Assembly: GCA_019918135.1 (NCBI GenBank)
Contig: WBZZ01001242.1
Location: 1 to 64,000, forward strand
Origin: Paulinella micropora
Lineage: Eukaryota; Cercozoa; Imbricatea; Euglyphida; Paulinellidae
Direction: 5' to 3'
Length of the DNA: 64,000 nt
Of the stretch, positions 47,022-56,468 are shown one piece after another. The notes beneath the pieces were generated by a model. The model had not been told where the DNA came from. It saw only the letters and a list, made by a program, of their open reading frames with translations, and did no database searches. Within the stretch, counting starts at the first letter, position 1; each line of letters starts with the position of its first letter. Position numbers and translations under genes: made by a program.

Positions 47022-47987
47022 TTATATATCGCCGGCCGCGGGCAGCAGCATAGACTGCAGTTTGCCCAGCAGGCCCTCATTCGTTTTACGCGCGGCCTGC
47101 AGATGTTTTTCTGCCAAGCGCAGGCTGGCGGTCTGCTTGCCTACCACGTCACTGACTTCACGCAACTGCAGCATAAAGTCCTCCATTTGCTGCTGCTGCG
47201 ACTGCCGCGGCGGCGGTGGCGCGGCTCCGGCCGCTGCCGAACCTACGCTCTGCGACGCACCGCCGGACGACACGAGCAAGAAACGCAGCACCAGCGGCAG
47301 TAGGTCGCTACAGCTTGGCCCCTGGTGAGAAAGTATCACCACGGGCAGGCCCCTCGCCCAGCGTAGTTCGGGCAAGGAGCTGCAGCGCGCGACAGGTCCT
47401 TCGGCGTACAGAATAGCCCCCACGACCGGCGCTGCCAGGGCGTCGACCAGTTTAGTGCAGAGTGCGTCCACCGCCGCGGTACCGACAGCCGAGGCCGAAT
47501 TGGATTTGACCTCGATCCAGACCTCTCTCACTTGGTCATGGCACCGGGCCCGGACGACGAGGTCCGCCTGCCGGCTGTGCACCAGGCTAGCCGTGTCGAT
47601 CACTTGCACGTCCGCCAGGTCCCCTCCGCCCCAGCTTCGGCAAATGCGGTCTAGCTCCAGCATCACGTTCATTTCACGCCAGCGTCCCGTGTCACGCGGG
47701 TTTTTGCGCACGCCGTGTAGTGATTTCTGTAGTGCCTCTATGCTGCCGCGCAAGTCCGTGGACCAGACTGGCTCGTCCCACTCCGGACGCCGGGCGAGTG
47801 CATCGACCAGGCGGGCGGCTGTCAGAAGGTAGTCTTGCCTAGCGACGAGCGGCAGCGACAGAAATACCCGGTAGCGTGGGTCGTCTGCCGGCACCGAGAG
47901 CGCGGGACACAGTACCGTACAGACCGGCCCCTCGTTCTCGGCAGCATCTTCCTCGAGCTTGCGTTTCTTTTCCGACGTCGTCGACAT
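47022..47987 (-). CDS. PD-(D/E)XK nuclease-like protein
   Basis: 321 aa from ATG 47987 to TAA. A basic N-terminus (SEKKRKLEED) may direct it to the nucleus. The core shows Glu111 (MLELDR), Asp142 (QADLVVRAR) and Glu159-x-Lys161 (WIEVKSN), the spacing of the PD-(D/E)XK nuclease fold found in many DNA-processing and restriction-type enzymes. After the core come a Gly/Ser/Pro/Gln-rich linker (APPPPRQSQQQQ) and a C-terminal coiled coil of about 50 residues. The three acidic residues and lysine are all present, so catalysis is plausible. Family membership is inferred from these motifs alone; the DNA target is unknown. Confidence 0.55.
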   Translation of the reverse strand: MSTTSEKKRKLEEDAAENEGPVCTVLCPALSVPADDPRYRVFLSLPLVARQDYLLTAARLVDALARRPEWDEPVWSTDLRGSIEALQKSLHGVRKNPRDTGRWREMNVMLELDRICRSWGGGDLADVQVIDTASLVHSRQADLVVRARCHDQVREVWIEVKSNSASAVGTAAVDALCTKLVDALAAPVVGAILYAEGPVARCSSLPELRWARGLPVVILSHQGPSCSDLLPLVLRFLLVSSGGASQSVGSAAAGAAPPPPRQSQQQQMEDFMLQLREVSDVVGKQTASLRLAEKHLQAARKTNEGLLGKLQSMLLPAAGDI

Positions 47988-48139
47988 TTAGGAGGCCGTC
48001 TGCACCAAAAAAAGAAAACTGCTCCCCCCCCCCCCCCCTTTTTTTCTTTCCGTCCCTCTCCCCCCTTGTCCTGCCTTCCCCCCCCCCCCCCTATCCACGC
48101 TTAGTTCTGTTTGGCCCTCACAGTCGCGCCCCCCCTGCC

Positions 48140-49510
48140 TCCGCCGGATGCAAAGGGAAGGACAAGGGGGAGAAGAAGGAGGAGGAGGAAAATCACACGG
48201 AGGAATTTCTACTTGGGGATTTTGGGATTTTGGGACGAGACTGCGCCTGAGCGCTGTTTGGAGGGGTCGATAGGGGGTCGTTGGTAACCCCGCGTGCCGA
48301 AACCCACAGCGTAGCCGCCCCCCTGTCGCACGCAGCCGGCGCTCGGGGCACCGTGTCTCCCAAAATCCCAAAATCCCAAAGTAGAAATTCCTCCGCGTGA
48401 TTTCCCTCCTCCTCCTTCTTCTCCCCTTCTCCTTCTCTCTCTCCCCCCCCTTCTCCTTCTCTCTCTCTCTTCCCCCCCCCCCCGCCTCCGCCGGATGCAA
48501 AGGGAAGGACAAGGGGGAGAAGAAGGAGGAGGAGGAAAATCACACGGAGGAATCCCTACTTTGGGATTTTGGGATTTTGGGATTTTGGGGCGAGACTGCG
48601 CCCGAGCGCTGTTTGGAGGGGTCGATAGGGGGTCGTTGGTAACCCCGCGTGCCGAAACCCACAGCGTAGCCGCCCCCCTGTCGCACGCAGCCGCGCTCGG
48701 GGCACCGTGTCTCCCAAAATCCCAAAATCCCAAAATCCCAAAGTAGAAATTCATCCGCGTGATTTCCCTCCTCCTTCTTCTCCCCTTCTCCTTCTCTCTC
48801 TCCCCCCCCCCTTCTCCTTCTCTCTCTCTTCCCCCCCCCCCCCCGCCTCCGCCGGATGCAAAGGGAAGGACAAGGGGGAGAAGAAGGAGGAGGAGGAAAA
48901 TCACACGGAGGAATCTCTACTTTGGGATTTTGGGATTTTGGGATTTTGGGGCGAGACTGCGCCCGAGCGCTGTTTGGAGGGGTCGATAGGGGGTCTTTGG
49001 TAACCCCGCGTGCGAGCCCACAGCGTAGCCGCCCCCCTGTCGCATGCAGCCGGCGCTCGGGGCACCGTGTCTCCCAAAATGCCAAAATCCCAAAATCCCA
49101 AAGTAGAAATTCCTCCGCGTGATTTCCCTCCTCCTCCTTCTTCTCCCCTTCTCCTTCTCTCTCCCCCCCTCCCCTTCTCCTTCTCTCTCTCTCTTCCCCC
49201 CCCCCCCCCGCCTCCGCCGGATGCAAAGGGAAGGACAAGGGGGAGAAGAAGGAGGAGGAGGAAAATCACACGGAGGAATCTCTACTTTGGGATTTTGGGA
49301 TTTTGGGATTTTGGGACGAGACTGCGCCCGAGCGCTGTTTGGAGGGGTCGATAGGGGGTCTTTGGTAACTCTGCGTGCGAGCCCACAGCGTAGCCGCCCC
49401 CCCCCCCCCCCTGTCGCACGCAGCCGGCGCTCAGGGCACCGTGTTTCCCCAAATCCCAAAGTAAAAATTCATCCGCGTGATTTCCCTCCTCTTCCTTCTT
49501 CTCCGTCTGT
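48140..49510. repeat. Repeat B foldback cluster 2 (four units)
   Basis: Four units of about 300 bp (near 48140, 48487, 48846 and 49210), spaced about 350-360 bp. Each has inverted arms made of purine-rich tggggattttgggattttgg and its complement, around a loop with gcgctgtttggaggggtcga. Units 4-6 of the family carry three or more gggatttt steps, giving four closely spaced G-runs (G-quadruplex type). Pyrimidine tracts and poly-C runs separate the units. All long ORFs across this region are repeat artefacts. Confidence 0.9.
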
Positions 49511-49654
49511 CTCCCCCCCCCCCCCTCCCCCCTTGCCAAAATATGCACACACACACAATAAGCAAGCTAAATCCCAAAACCTGAAAAAGTGAAGGTGTAC
49601 AACAGACGTTAGCTTGTCAGCCCCCCCCCCCCCGGCGCTCGGCACCTGTAAGTA

Positions 49655-51040
49655 ATGCTCATAGTGTGCTGCTGTCTCTTCGCGGTTCTGGCCCAGGCTA
49701 AGCTAGCATTGACCGGCGACGCTATTACGTTTGGCAGCGCCAACATTACGTACAGCACGGACCAGCTGCTGCTTGTAGACGGCGTCAGCGTGCGCGACCT
49801 GACGGCCAAACTAGCGGCGCTGAATGCGACCGTGGCCGCGCAAGGCAATCAAATCCGCGAACTGCAAGAAGTTGTGCAAACGCAAAAAATGCGGCTAGAC
49901 GAGCACGGTGTGCAACAGTCGCGAGTTCAGAACTTCACCCAAAAACTCGAACGACACTTCCAGGCGCGCGACAGGCTAGAGTGGTCTCTGGCTAAAAGCG
50001 CGGGATCCCGCAGCAGTAATGCCTGGTACCAACTAGGGTACGGCAACGGACTGTTTGTGGCGGTCGGCTACGGAAGCTGGAGCAATGAGTCAGCAATGAC
50101 ATCTCCTGACGGTCGAAACTGGACGATCCGTCGCACGCCTGTCGGCTGTACATGGGCGGATATTGCATTTGGCGATGGCATGTTTGTGGCGGTGGGATAC
50201 AAGGGCGGAACCGGTAGCCACGACGGCGTCATGACATCTCCGGACGGCCTAGTCTGGCAGCCGCGCGGGGTGGCGCGCACAGGGAGTTGGCAGGCTGTCG
50301 CGTTTGGTTCTGGCGTGTTTGTGGCTCTGGGCTCAGTGTTGCTGGGCTTGAATTCTGCTGTTCCGGCCGCTATGTTTTCGGCTGACGGCCTATCTTGGAC
50401 CGACGCTAGCCTGCCAGCAAACTTTGGTCTGTCCAGCTATGGCGCTGTGAAGGCGATTGCTTATGGGCAAGGGCTGTTTGTGGCGGTTCTGCAGAAGGAC
50501 GACTATAATGTCGAATATGCTAACAGGCCTGGTATATTCATGCTGTCTGCCGACGCCGGTCGAAGCTGGACGGTTCTGGCGGGCGAGATGTACGACAACT
50601 ACTGGACGGATATAACTTATGGCCAAGGCCTTTTCGTCGCGGTCGCGGCTGCTTGTATGAACGGGCGGACCTGCGCCATGGCTTCGGCTGACGCTGGCAG
50701 AACCTGGGCGTACTGGGTACCTAGCGTTGTGGCCACGAGCGGCTACCTTAGCGGCTACATGGGTTTCACCCAAATCGACTGCAGCGAGGATGGCCTGTTC
50801 GTAGGAGTGCGCGAAGGAGGCGATCGAGTACTGGTATCGCGCGACGGGGTTACTTGGGACCCCCAGGCTATCCCCAGCACTAAAACCTGGCGTGCTATCG
50901 CGTATGGCAATCGTTCCTTCGTGGTGCTGGCCGGTGAACCTGGCACGGCGGGCTCCGTGCTAGTATCGATATCACTGTTGCGTGATCCTGGCAACAGTTT
51001 GTGCCTACCTTCTCTAGAAACGTGCATGCTCACGACCTAG
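49655..51040 (+). CDS. Secreted Asp-box beta-propeller protein
   Basis: 461 aa from ATG 49655 to TAG. Residues 1-14 (MLIVCCCLFAVLAQA) look like a signal peptide. Residues ~50-110 form a coiled coil suited to oligomerisation. The rest is repeats of GxGLFVAVGY ... MTSPDGxxW, with the Asp-box (BNR) signature S-x-D-x-G-x-x-W in several blades (TSPDGRNWT, TSPDGLVWQ, FSADGLSWTD, SADAGRSWT, SADAGRTWA, VSRDGVTWD), giving a six- or seven-bladed propeller. Such folds occur in sialidases and surface glycan-binding proteins. I cannot identify the sialidase arginine triad, so lectin-like or structural roles are as likely. A poly-C run of about 14 nt lies just upstream, and GTAAGT overlaps the start codon. 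Confidence 0.7.
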   Translation: MLIVCCCLFAVLAQAKLALTGDAITFGSANITYSTDQLLLVDGVSVRDLTAKLAALNATVAAQGNQIRELQEVVQTQKMRLDEHGVQQSRVQNFTQKLERHFQARDRLEWSLAKSAGSRSSNAWYQLGYGNGLFVAVGYGSWSNESAMTSPDGRNWTIRRTPVGCTWADIAFGDGMFVAVGYKGGTGSHDGVMTSPDGLVWQPRGVARTGSWQAVAFGSGVFVALGSVLLGLNSAVPAAMFSADGLSWTDASLPANFGLSSYGAVKAIAYGQGLFVAVLQKDDYNVEYANRPGIFMLSADAGRSWTVLAGEMYDNYWTDITYGQGLFVAVAAACMNGRTCAMASADAGRTWAYWVPSVVATSGYLSGYMGFTQIDCSEDGLFVGVREGGDRVLVSRDGVTWDPQAIPSTKTWRAIAYGNRSFVVLAGEPGTAGSVLVSISLLRDPGNSLCLPSLETCMLTT

Positions 51041-52171
51041 CCGAGTCAACAACGCGTAGATACAAATCCCATGCCCCGAGGAATGAAAAAGCAAGTTGTA
51101 CATATTATATATGTTTTTCTGAGAGCGGCACTTATACGCCGGATCCGACGCACGGTGCGCCAGGCTCGATGGCTCTGCCACCAGCTACCAGATTTTGTCG
51201 GTGGCAGGATTCTGAATTTTTGGGGATACCCCCGGTTTTCAATGCGGTCGCGACCTGCAGCTTGGACGGGGGTAGGTCGTGCTACAGCCATCTAGCTCTC
51301 TTGTCCCAACCCCGACATGCGGCTGGGGCGGGGTTAGGCAGCGCTACAGCGGCGTTCTGTACCGCTGCAAGAAAATGAAAAAAATAGAAAAACCAGAATT
51401 CGAAAAACCGGGCTGGCAAATAAAGAATCTGGATTTTGTTCCTTAAGTGTGTCTTTAATGAAGCGTTGTGGCTGTAAGATTCGTTGAATAAGCTGAAGTT
51501 CTAGCATTTAGCTAACCCGGCGCCAACGACGCGATCTCTTTAATGATTAAATGTAACAAAAACGGAAAATAGTACTTTATCTTTGTGTCAAGCTCTTTGG
51601 ACCAGAAACAGGCCGGCTAAGTCTTAGAGCCCCCCAATACTAACTGAGGGAATGGGGGAGGCGCGCCAAGAGTTTCCAGGGTACTGCTCTTGGCGGGGCG
51701 AGGGGAGCGATAGGGGGGCGAGGGAAGAGTGGGCCCTTAAAAAACCGTGAAAACCCATGCTGAGGTCTTTTCTTCTTAGCTGCGTCAGAGTTGGGCGGCC
51801 CTTACAGAGACTAAACAAAGTTACGGTAGAAACCCTGATTATGGAGGGCAAAAAATACTCTGACCGATTGGGGAGTCAAGGAAATACTAAAAAAAAGTAC
51901 TTCAGCCTGAGTTAGTTTCGACAAGGAAGAAGGGGAAGGGGGGGGGGGCGGCGCCCGGCTTTGGGGGCTACAGCTGAGGCGTTTCGTGTATTCTTGTAGC
52001 TTCTGCGCTCTTCCCCTTCCCTCCTTGCCCTTCCCCTGTTGCTTCCTGGCTGGCTGCGCTTGAGAAGTGTTTGGTCGCCCCTGGCCTGGGCCCGCCGCGC
52101 GATAAACTCTCCCTCGATCCGCTCCGCGTTCGTGGGCTTCGTGTTTTTGGCGCTCGTGGCGGGCGCCTGGT
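51041..52171. other. Long spacer, no clear gene
   Basis: About 1.1 kb. AATAAA at about 51418 could end the propeller transcript. AT-rich patches near 51540-51600 and pyrimidine tracts near 51910-52040. Short ORFs lack conserved features; none is supported. Confidence 0.45.
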
Positions 52172-52300
52172 TCACCTTCTACCGTGCAGCCCGTGAGAGC
52201 CCGCTAGGTGCGCCAGCTCGGCGTCCGTCACACAAGCGTTTTGCTTGAACGACAACTGGTTGATGTTAAGAGCTCGCAGGCCCTGCACGGTGGACCTAGC
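52172..52300 (-). pseudogene. LRR fragment
   Basis: On the minus strand, LRALNINQLSFKQNACVTDAELAHLAG shows the LxxLxIxxLSF ... VTDAELAHL pattern of cysteine-containing/AMN1-type LRRs. Only one to two repeats survive, without ATG, overlapping low-quality sequence. A fourth LRR relic in this window. Confidence 0.3.
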
Positions 52301-52373
52301 GGGCTCTTGCCTGAATCCGTAGTGAAAGTGCACGTGGTGACCAATGATGCGGGCTGGCTGCTGCGGGAAGTGA

Positions 52374-52853
52374 CGGGTCTTCGCTGTTGCTCGCCATCTG
52401 TCAGCTTTGGCGGTACTGCAACTCGTCGCTAGGTTCGTTCCAGCGCTACCACCCGCTGAACACAAGCGACGCCTGCGACTATATTATGGCCTGTTCAAGG
52501 GAGCGGTCTGGGTAGGTAAAAGCGAGGTGGCCAACAAGACCTGACCAGACGAAGAAGAACAATTAATTGCTCAGTTCCAACACCTGTGCAAACGTCAAAG
52601 ACACCTCTCGGCTCTTGCGCTGAGTCGCGCGGAAGAAGCCCGTCTAGCCAGAATGCAGTTTCAGCGCGAGCGGGAGAGACAGCAGGAGTTGCGTCAACGC
52701 GAAAGACAGACTCTGACTCTTAGGCAGCAGAGCTACAAGTCCGCGCTGCTTACTTTGGCACGCGAGCTAGAGCCAGAGGAAGAAACTTACTTGTCCAGAT
52801 ACCAACGTTGCTTAGCTGAGTTGTCACAACCGATACCAACGTTGCTTAGCTGA
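52374..52853 (+). pseudogene. Decayed coiled-coil gene with in-frame TGA
   Basis: A single frame runs from 52374 to TAG 52853 apart from TGA at 52542-52544. Before the stop: LQLVARFVPALPPAEHKRRL. After it: EEEQLIAQFQHLCKRQRHL, then a strongly charged helix (REREQRQQELRQRERQ-like). No ATG opens the frame. The first ATG (52653) would give 66 residues only. AATAAA follows at about 52885, a proper 3' position. TGA could derive from CGA. Confidence 0.45.
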
Positions 52854-52865
52854 GTTGTCACAACC
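52798..52865. repeat. 34-bp tandem duplication
   Basis: Two exact copies (52798-52831 and 52832-52865) at the 3' end of the decayed coiled-coil gene. 34 is not a multiple of three, so the second copy is read in another frame and supplies the present stop codon. Confidence 0.9.
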
Positions 52866-53072
52866 GGCTCTGTTTTAATTACAATAAAATTTTTTGTTTT
52901 CTCCCCGCTGTTATTATTAACTTGGGAACAGCAAGCGTTTGTCATCATCATCAATCAGACGGTTAGAGCGCGGCAGACCATCCTGGACGTCGGGCCCCAC
53001 CACCTAGACCCACTGCCAATATAGATGACGCTGATAGCACTCAAGCATTAGTACCTGTCCGGCAGCAACAGC

Positions 53073-55351
53073 TCATCGCGCCCCTGGCTGTCGAGCCCTG
53101 TCTTTCTGCCGCCGCTTTGACTTTGGACAGCAACCTCCAGCCCCCGCGGTTGCCAGGCCTAGCTCTAGGGCTACTTGGGGTGCGGCGCCAAGCGTTTTTT
53201 GCCAGTCTATGCCTGTTCTCCGTAGTGCCTTGAGCAACGGAGACAGCGCCCTGGTCCACGCAGCTTTCGTGGAGAAACAATTCTGGCTGGCTCCGTTTGC
53301 CAGCAAGGACAAGTAGAATATAACCGCAAGTTCGGAGGGCCCTTGGGTCGGCAGCCTGGGGGCAAATGTCTTGCGCGGAACGCTTGTAAGAAGCCCCCTC
53401 TGCAGCTCGACAAGCTGCAGGGCCTCCAAAAGGCGAACTCTAACCACTAGTTTGCCTCCCAACATATAACTGTAGACCGCGACGTACCTCGGATCCCAGG
53501 TGCCAAAATAGAAGACCGGGACTCTGCTGGCCTGTGTAGCCGTGCTCGTAGACCATTGCAGTAGCGCACGGGCGTACCGCTGCATAAGCCAAAACAGTTG
53601 TACCCAAGCTTTGGCGGCGATCTTTGGCACTTTCGTCTCGGCCAGAACGCCCTCATCGTCGGGCTGGGTGTGGCAGAACAGGAACCACCGTTTGTTAGAA
53701 ATGCCGTTGCTAGTCGGCGCGGGGGGTGTGATCTCGCAGACCGAGCGCGTCTCGCTAGCTCCGATTTTGTACCAACACAGAATTCATTCCAAGCCAGATA
53801 TGTTCGGCAACAACCAGAGTAGTCATCCGCTGGAATAAAAAAAAACGTAACGATATTAATGCGCTTCGATTCTTTCCCGTCGTCATAAAACACGAGCGGA
53901 TCGGCGGGCCAATTCCCGTTGCCTGGGAATTCTTGCTGGTGTTGGGGTTTGGCTTTCTTGTAATGGAGAAGCGCGCTGCTAGCGAACGGTTGTCGCTGGA
54001 GCCAGCGGGGCACTGCATGCTTGTCGTAGGGTGTTTTAAGGTCTGTCAATAATTCCTTGATGCTTTTTTTGGTAGAACCTGTGGGCTTTCCACATGCCCG
54101 ACATGCAAAGACCTTGTACAACAGTGCAGTGTATTGCTCGGCCGCAGCGGTCATCTCCGCCGCCCCCGGGGTTAGCGAGTAGTCGTGTAAGGTCTGAAAA
54201 TCTGGGCTATCTGCACCTGAGATATGTGAATGGACCCAAGGCTGTGTGTTGGTTTTCCCACGTAACACATAATGGGCTATTACTTCTAGGAAAGAAAGGT
54301 ATGGACTTTCCTTGGGAAATCGTAGATTTGCTGTCAAGGCTATAGCTTGTTTTAACAGATCTTGGTCCTGCTCATCCTGTAATACTTGTATACCTTGTGC
54401 GAAAACCTCCTCAGAGGTGCTTGCAATTTCTTTGTTGCTGTTCGCAAGCAAAGTGGCGAATACGCCAAGGCTCAGTTGGGTACACAATGACTTGTTTTCT
54501 TTTCCGTACAGGCCGCTCAGCAACTGCAGTGAGCGCAGGCTTAGCTCGCTGGCAGACGCGTTCAAACTCAGTTCGTACAGGCCCGCATCTCCAAAAACAA
54601 CACTCAAGCCATTATCGGAGGGGTCCTTGTACACGAGAAAATTAGACGGCTTTAAATCGACCAGCACTGCATCGCAACGGCGTAAACCTCTACTTCGCAG
54701 CCTCCTCTCAAAAAGCTTGGTGTAATTTTGTACCGTAACGTAAGCTGCTTTCCAGGCAGCAACGCGCTCCTGCGTGCTACGGTTCTCTGCCACCAAGAAG
54801 GCCCTCAGGTCACCCTCTGGGGCGTAGCTGGATACTTCGCAGAATAAGAAAATCGAATGCCCAACCTGCTCACTCCACATTTCCAGTGCTCTAGATGCTT
54901 TTTCGATAATCCGTTCCTTTTCCTTGTCAAGCTTTTCGAAGCACTGTGTTAGGCGGAACGATCCCGTTTGTTGGATGATGTTATGGAACGAGGTTTGGAG
55001 CTCACGTATAAATTTTTGCAGTGTTTTTTCCTCCTCTGATAACGTTGTGTACGTGGTATATGTACAAGCGCCGATTCCGGCCTGCTGCATAGCTTCGTTC
55101 CATGCCACTCGCTCTTTAGCGCGCTTCTCGTTGTCGTACGTAAAGAAACCAAAGCGATATACTTTCTCGCGCTCTTGCAGATCACAAAAGACAATGTTGT
55201 ACGAACCCTGCGCGAGCCAGCCGGGCTTTGTGCCCGGCTGGCTTACAAAATTACACTTTTTAGGGTTTTTACATGAACTCACATGGGCCCGGACTCTTTC
55301 CTCTATGACCCGACCCAGTTCTTTTTGCAAGAACTCGAGAAGGTTGTTCAT
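53073..55351 (-). pseudogene. Kinase 2, single 1-nt frameshift
   Basis: ATG 55351; two frames, 55351 to about 53780 and about 53790 to TGA 53073, together match kinase 1 end to end. It has QGSYNIVF, VYRFGFF, VLVDLKPSNFLVYKD and FGDAGLYE, i.e. the same non-canonical kinase signature, and the CRACGKPTGS Cys motif. At the break, kinase 1 has cacagaaattcattcc while this copy has cacagaattcattcc, one A fewer at about 53781. The C-terminal ~220 residues are therefore lost. The truncated product keeps the kinase core. There is no TATATAAG upstream as in kinase 1. The fragment at 2788-3262 derives from this subtype. Confidence 0.8.
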
Positions 55352-55604
55352 TTAGCCAGCCCTTCTCTTTTAATTTAGGTGCAATTGTTGAAGCTTTTTG
55401 AACTTCTGGGGTAGTGTGACAAGTGAGCTAAGAGAAAGGAAACGCTAGAATCCAGGAGCTGCTGACACGGGTCATCGCGTCCATGAGTTTGATCAGTTTT
55501 GCTGGGGATGCTATTTCTGCAGCCTTTGGTTGATCTGCCACTTGTTTCTCAGATTGAACCCAGTCCCCTGTCACAATGGATGTAGACCCGTAGGTGGCCT
55601 GCCG

Positions 55605-55791
55605 GGCGGCCTGCTGCTGGGCCTCGCGATACAGGGCAAAAAGTGCGCCTAGCAAAAGCCTGTGCGCCGAGTGCTCAAGCCGCTGCAGGTACAAGCTGGG
55701 CGGGGTCTGCCTGGGAGGGCAGAGCCACTCGGTGGCCTCCTCTCTGCCACCCTGGTCTAGAGGCCTGCTCAACACAAGCGTTAGCTCTGCT
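55605..55791 (-). pseudogene. Fragment of the large membrane-protein gene
   Basis: Matches 13757-13946 closely (GRPLDQGGRE-ATEWLCPP-QTPPSLYLQRLEHSAHRLLLGALFAL-REAQQQAA). Only about 63 codons are copied, from a soluble region between membrane segments. Flanking sequence is unrelated. Confidence 0.85.
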
Positions 55792-55800
55792 AGGGCAGAG

Positions 55801-56468
55801 CACTAGCAAACGACCTGCGCGCCATGTTGCGCAGAAAAAAAGCCAGCTCCGAGGTGATTGAAGATGAATGCGGAGGAGACCACGGATTGAAGATGAATGC
55901 GGAGGAGACCACGGCGAAGCCCCGCGTGTGCCTTGGACAAGATTAAAAATTTTTTTATTGATTTTTTTTAAAAATCCTGCCGGGATGCTTCCCCGAAACA
56001 TAATGATGCGACTGAAATAGAAACCGGGGGTGCTTTTCGGCGGTGGTGGAGAGTCTGCCGAGACGTGACTAAGCACAGGCGCCTTTCGGGGTCGGGGCCT
56101 GCACAATGAGACTAGTGGTTTACTCGCAAGTCACTCTCGCTGGCCGCTGGCAGCGGGCTGCGCGCATGCCAAGTTTCTTTTGACTTTTTTTGTGTAGTAC
56201 CAGCACGATAGCCCATCGAGGTGTTCACCCAAAGACTCAACAACGGCATCGCGGCGCCGACCGCGTGGCCGAGTTGCGCGTCTCCTCTCCTGCCGTCAAA
56301 TACAGGCCTACCTCCAGCAACAAGTTACCAGCTGCCTCGCTGACGACACCCCCTCCGGTGGCTGCGCGACAAGGTGAAGATTCATGGCGAGCAGGTGGAT
56401 TTCAAATTGTACACGGGCTTGGATCCGCACGATGAATTCAATTAAAAGAACTGCACTGCTACGCCGCC
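55801..56468. other. Debris region between kinase 2 and Sel1-C
   Basis: Holds a 29-bp tandem duplication, a block resembling 40915-40955 (tgccttggacaagattaaaa at about 55923), and a short coding-like piece at about 56360-56445 (WLRDKVKIHGEQVDFKLYTGLDPHDEFN) with no start. No complete gene. Confidence 0.45.
55857..55914. repeat. 29-bp tandem duplication
   Basis: Two exact copies of attgaagatgaatgcggagg plus nine bases (55857-55885 and 55886-55914) in non-coding debris. Confidence 0.9.

Noticed and set aside
48556..48595. GGGATTTT steps as internal telomere repeats
   Set aside because: Only two to four steps per arm, always inside an inverted repeat with conserved flanks, unlike telomeric arrays.
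48193..49592. Many ORFs of 100-230 codons rich in Glu/Gly/Arg or Pro/Ser/Leu
   Set aside because: All are translations of the foldback repeats and purine/pyrimidine tracts, on both strands.
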